Below are positions 61,924 to 64,000 of a stretch of 64,000 nt of DNA, in pieces. Position 1 is the first letter of the stretch. Every line of letters starts with the position of its first letter. The stretch comes from Sanderia malayensis (taxonomy: Eukaryota > Cnidaria > Scyphozoa > Semaeostomeae > Pelagiidae). Both the position numbers and the translations under genes were made by a program. Location of the stretch: positions 1 to 64,000 of the forward strand of contig RQOL01000945.1 of assembly GCA_013076295.1 (NCBI GenBank). The letters run 5' to 3'. Under the pieces are notes generated by a model. That model searched no databases, had not been told where the DNA came from, and worked only from the letters and a program-made list of their open reading frames with translations.

Positions 61924-64000
61924 TTAGGAATAAGCAATTTTGGTGTTGCATGAGCTTGTCCACAACAAAACAAATGACATATTATTTATATGCCGGATTA
62001 TGGAGCCAAACATCATGATCAGGGAAGTTGGGTGCAAGGAATCTTCTTGCGCCCGCTCTGCAGAAAGTCGATTCAGGCCAGTTGCTTTTATTATAAGATA
62101 CATCATTGCCTATATAACAAACAAAGTTATAGCATCATTTAGCATAAGTAAAAAACCTCCAAAGCACTTCTAGTTTCATTCTACAAGAAAACCCAATTGT
62201 AATCCATCCCTTAACAAGAAAGAAGTTAAACTTCAACACATAGTTCTAGTTAATTCACAAACGTCATATGCCAGTAGTGTAACGATTAGCCTGATAATGT
62301 AAAATTAAGTGAAGAATGAAATACCTCTCTGATAACAACATCACAAAAGAAACTAGCGATGTAACAGTTGTCAACAGGAACTTCAATTAAACCCTTCTCT
62401 ATCCATTCTTCAATGCATTCGTTTAAATTGGAGTTCTGAAAAAATAACTTACTTATCAAATATAGATTTTACGGCAGAGACAATCTGTGAAATTCGAAAA
62501 ATTAAACAAGGCAAATCAATAATGACAACACTCACTACATCCATGGAGATTTCAGCACAAAAACAGTTCAATTCGTCTAGTATTCTTGAGTTCTTTACGT
62601 GTCTGCAGGTTGGTACAGTGCCACAAAATAATCCCTCCACCAATCTCTTTAGCACGCCAAAAAGTACAACAAAGCAAAGTGAATAATCAAATAAACCTTA
62701 CAAATGACTAATATTTAACAAAAAAGGCAACCACGTGTGAGGTAAGTGTGTCAATCGATGTATATAATATAATGTATATAATGTATATAATCGATGACAA
62801 TATTTGTAATAACCTTTAGGTAACATTTATGAGCATCAAATAGCAGCAAAAATTCTGATAGGTTTCTGAAGACGTGTAACCTGCGGAGATAGATAAAATA
62901 TAGAATAAATTGAGTATTTGTTCTTGTAAGTATTTGTTCACGCAACTATAGTTAATGTAATTGTAAAAGTCTTATTTGAAAGGCTTCTTAATGCAGAAAA
63001 ACGTGCAAGCTTCTACCTTTCGCTACTTTCTTGAATCGTATTACACCCACAGTTATTGATAGCTGGAGATTTTCCTACACAGGTCGCATGGTAACTATAA
63101 AGACAATTCTTACAGTTCACCATAGGAACATCTTCTTTTGGGGTCAGGCACCTCACACCTGCATTGCACCTTTGTCTTGAATCCAGAGGACATTCGTTTG
63201 TTAAATTAACCAACGCCATGACTTTGCAAAGCTGGCCTTCACCTACAACTACCCTATTTATAACTGGGTCAGACTCGGAACTTTCAAATTTCACCGGTTG
63301 GTTACAATCTGTGAAATAGACTTTGAAAGTCCTTCCCAGCAACCTTGAAAGGCTTCCCAACTCAATGGAAGAACGGGTCTTTGAGTAGATACTAGCTGAA
63401 AGACAAATTATACAATTCATTTCAACGAAATCTTGCGTCCTACAGTGAAAACACCGTCACTAGCATCACTATACCATTAGGGAAAGATTCGAATACAGTC
63501 CCTCCACTATCCTGAATGGATGACAAGCAAACCAAATAATTACGAAATATTTGCAGATCTTTGTTAGCTTAGTATACAAGTGATGAGCATATAGTTACGT
63601 ATGACTGCACTTAGATCCTATGCGGCATGTTTCACCCACCTTCCAACTCATTACGCTGTAAAATATTCATCACCTTTTCTTGAAACACATCCAGCCAAGC
63701 AATACTTGTCTAAAGAAAAAAAATGAATGCCACAGAAATCTTCTACATTTTGGTTTTAATTATCAAAGCACCTATGTTATGCATCTATGCAGGTATTGAC
63801 AATCAGAAAGACTTACTGTATATTTATAGTATAAAGTAAGTCTGTATGATAATCTTCAACATACCTCTGCTGGTTCATAAATGGACGGCGCAGTTATTGC
63901 ATTGACAAGAGATCCAATTTTCAAGAGTGCAAAATATTTTTCGTCTTCATACAGAATCCTTGCAACTGATCTAAATAGACTATCTGGACCATCTTCCACA
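61924..64000 (-). CDS. Multi-exon gene with OTU-like and PHD-like segments, 5' part outside the window
   Basis: Seven exons on the minus strand with consistent phase: 64,000(open)-63,865, 63,709-63,640, 63,395-63,017, 62,880-62,814, 62,646-62,536, 62,435-62,325 and 62,109-61,924, 352 codons in all without a stop. The first exons read VEDGPDSLFRSVARILYEDE and later SIELGSLSRLLGRTFKVYF, which resemble the start and end of an OTU peptidase fold; the catalytic D-G-N-C is D-G-P-D-S here, so the nucleophile seems missing and activity is doubtful. Exon 3 also has CNAGVRCLTP, then NCKNCLYSYHATCVG and NCGC, a PHD-like zinc arrangement. The last exon is the least certain: another acceptor phase gives a competing ending. 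It looks like an intact host-type gene; a domesticated element gene is possible. Confidence 0.68.
63017..63180 (-). other. PHD-like zinc-binding segment
   Basis: Cysteine and histidine spacing is C-x4-C, then C-x2-C-x4-H-x2-C, then C-x-C. The third and fourth pairs fit a PHD finger; the first pair spacing (x4) and last pair (x1) are off the usual x2, so it may bind zinc in a variant way. PHD fingers read histone tails. Confidence 0.5.

Overview
The window looks like a gene-poor, AT-rich stretch of an invertebrate metazoan genome. Spliceosomal introns are common, and BEL/Pao, Gypsy, Helitron, KDZ-like, MULE/THAP and pogo-like elements lie side by side. A cnidarian, such as a coral or anemone, fits the element repertoire best, but I cannot identify the species. 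Nearly all recognisable coding sequence belongs to mobile elements. Two apparently intact multi-exon genes of possible host origin remain: a three-exon 111-aa gene near 55.9-56.4 kb and a gene with an OTU-like and a PHD-like segment that runs off the right edge (61.9-64 kb).

Layout. 0-10 kb: a dispersed repeat, a pogo-like MITE, a 274-bp tandem triplication and a decayed THAP-MULE-SWIM transposase gene on the minus strand, itself broken by a 376-bp MITE with a clean TATA duplication. 10.5-12.1 kb: a non-autonomous Helitron with a tRNA-related insert. 13.1-15.5 kb: an AT-rich remnant joining a family B DNA polymerase segment, an SF1 helicase and a GIY-YIG nuclease, cut at its 5' side by the next element. 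15.5-26.5 kb: two head-to-tail Helitron copies; the first carries a nested, full-length, very young BEL/Pao retrotransposon (16,962-24,784) with an uninterrupted 2175-codon gag-pol ORF. 26.5-29.5 kb: a rearranged Gypsy element and a BEL/Pao reverse transcriptase relic.

30.4-38.4 kb: a plus-strand, multi-exon KDZ-like gene missing its catalytic core, with a decayed Gypsy element in one intron. 39.6-43 kb: a second Gypsy remnant and the second copy of the left-edge repeat. 43.6-45.1 kb: another Helitron tail full of minisatellites. 45.4-47.1 kb: a 1.7-kb transposon with long inverted arms inserted in a 204-bp tandem repeat. 48.3-55.0 kb: a near-complete autonomous Helitron (Rep plus PIF1-type helicase, five exons). 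55-59 kb: the small gene and ten copies of a 183-bp repeat with splice signals. 59.3-60.9 kb: a fourth long non-autonomous Helitron copy.

The window is best read as layers of insertion: polymerase-helicase remnant, then Helitron, then BEL/Pao; KDZ-like gene, then Gypsy; tandem repeat, then inverted-arm transposon. The strongest leads for something new are the polymerase-helicase-GIY-YIG remnant, the structured non-autonomous Helitron family, and the splice-signal-bearing 183-bp array. All calls come from reading the sequence; no database search was possible.
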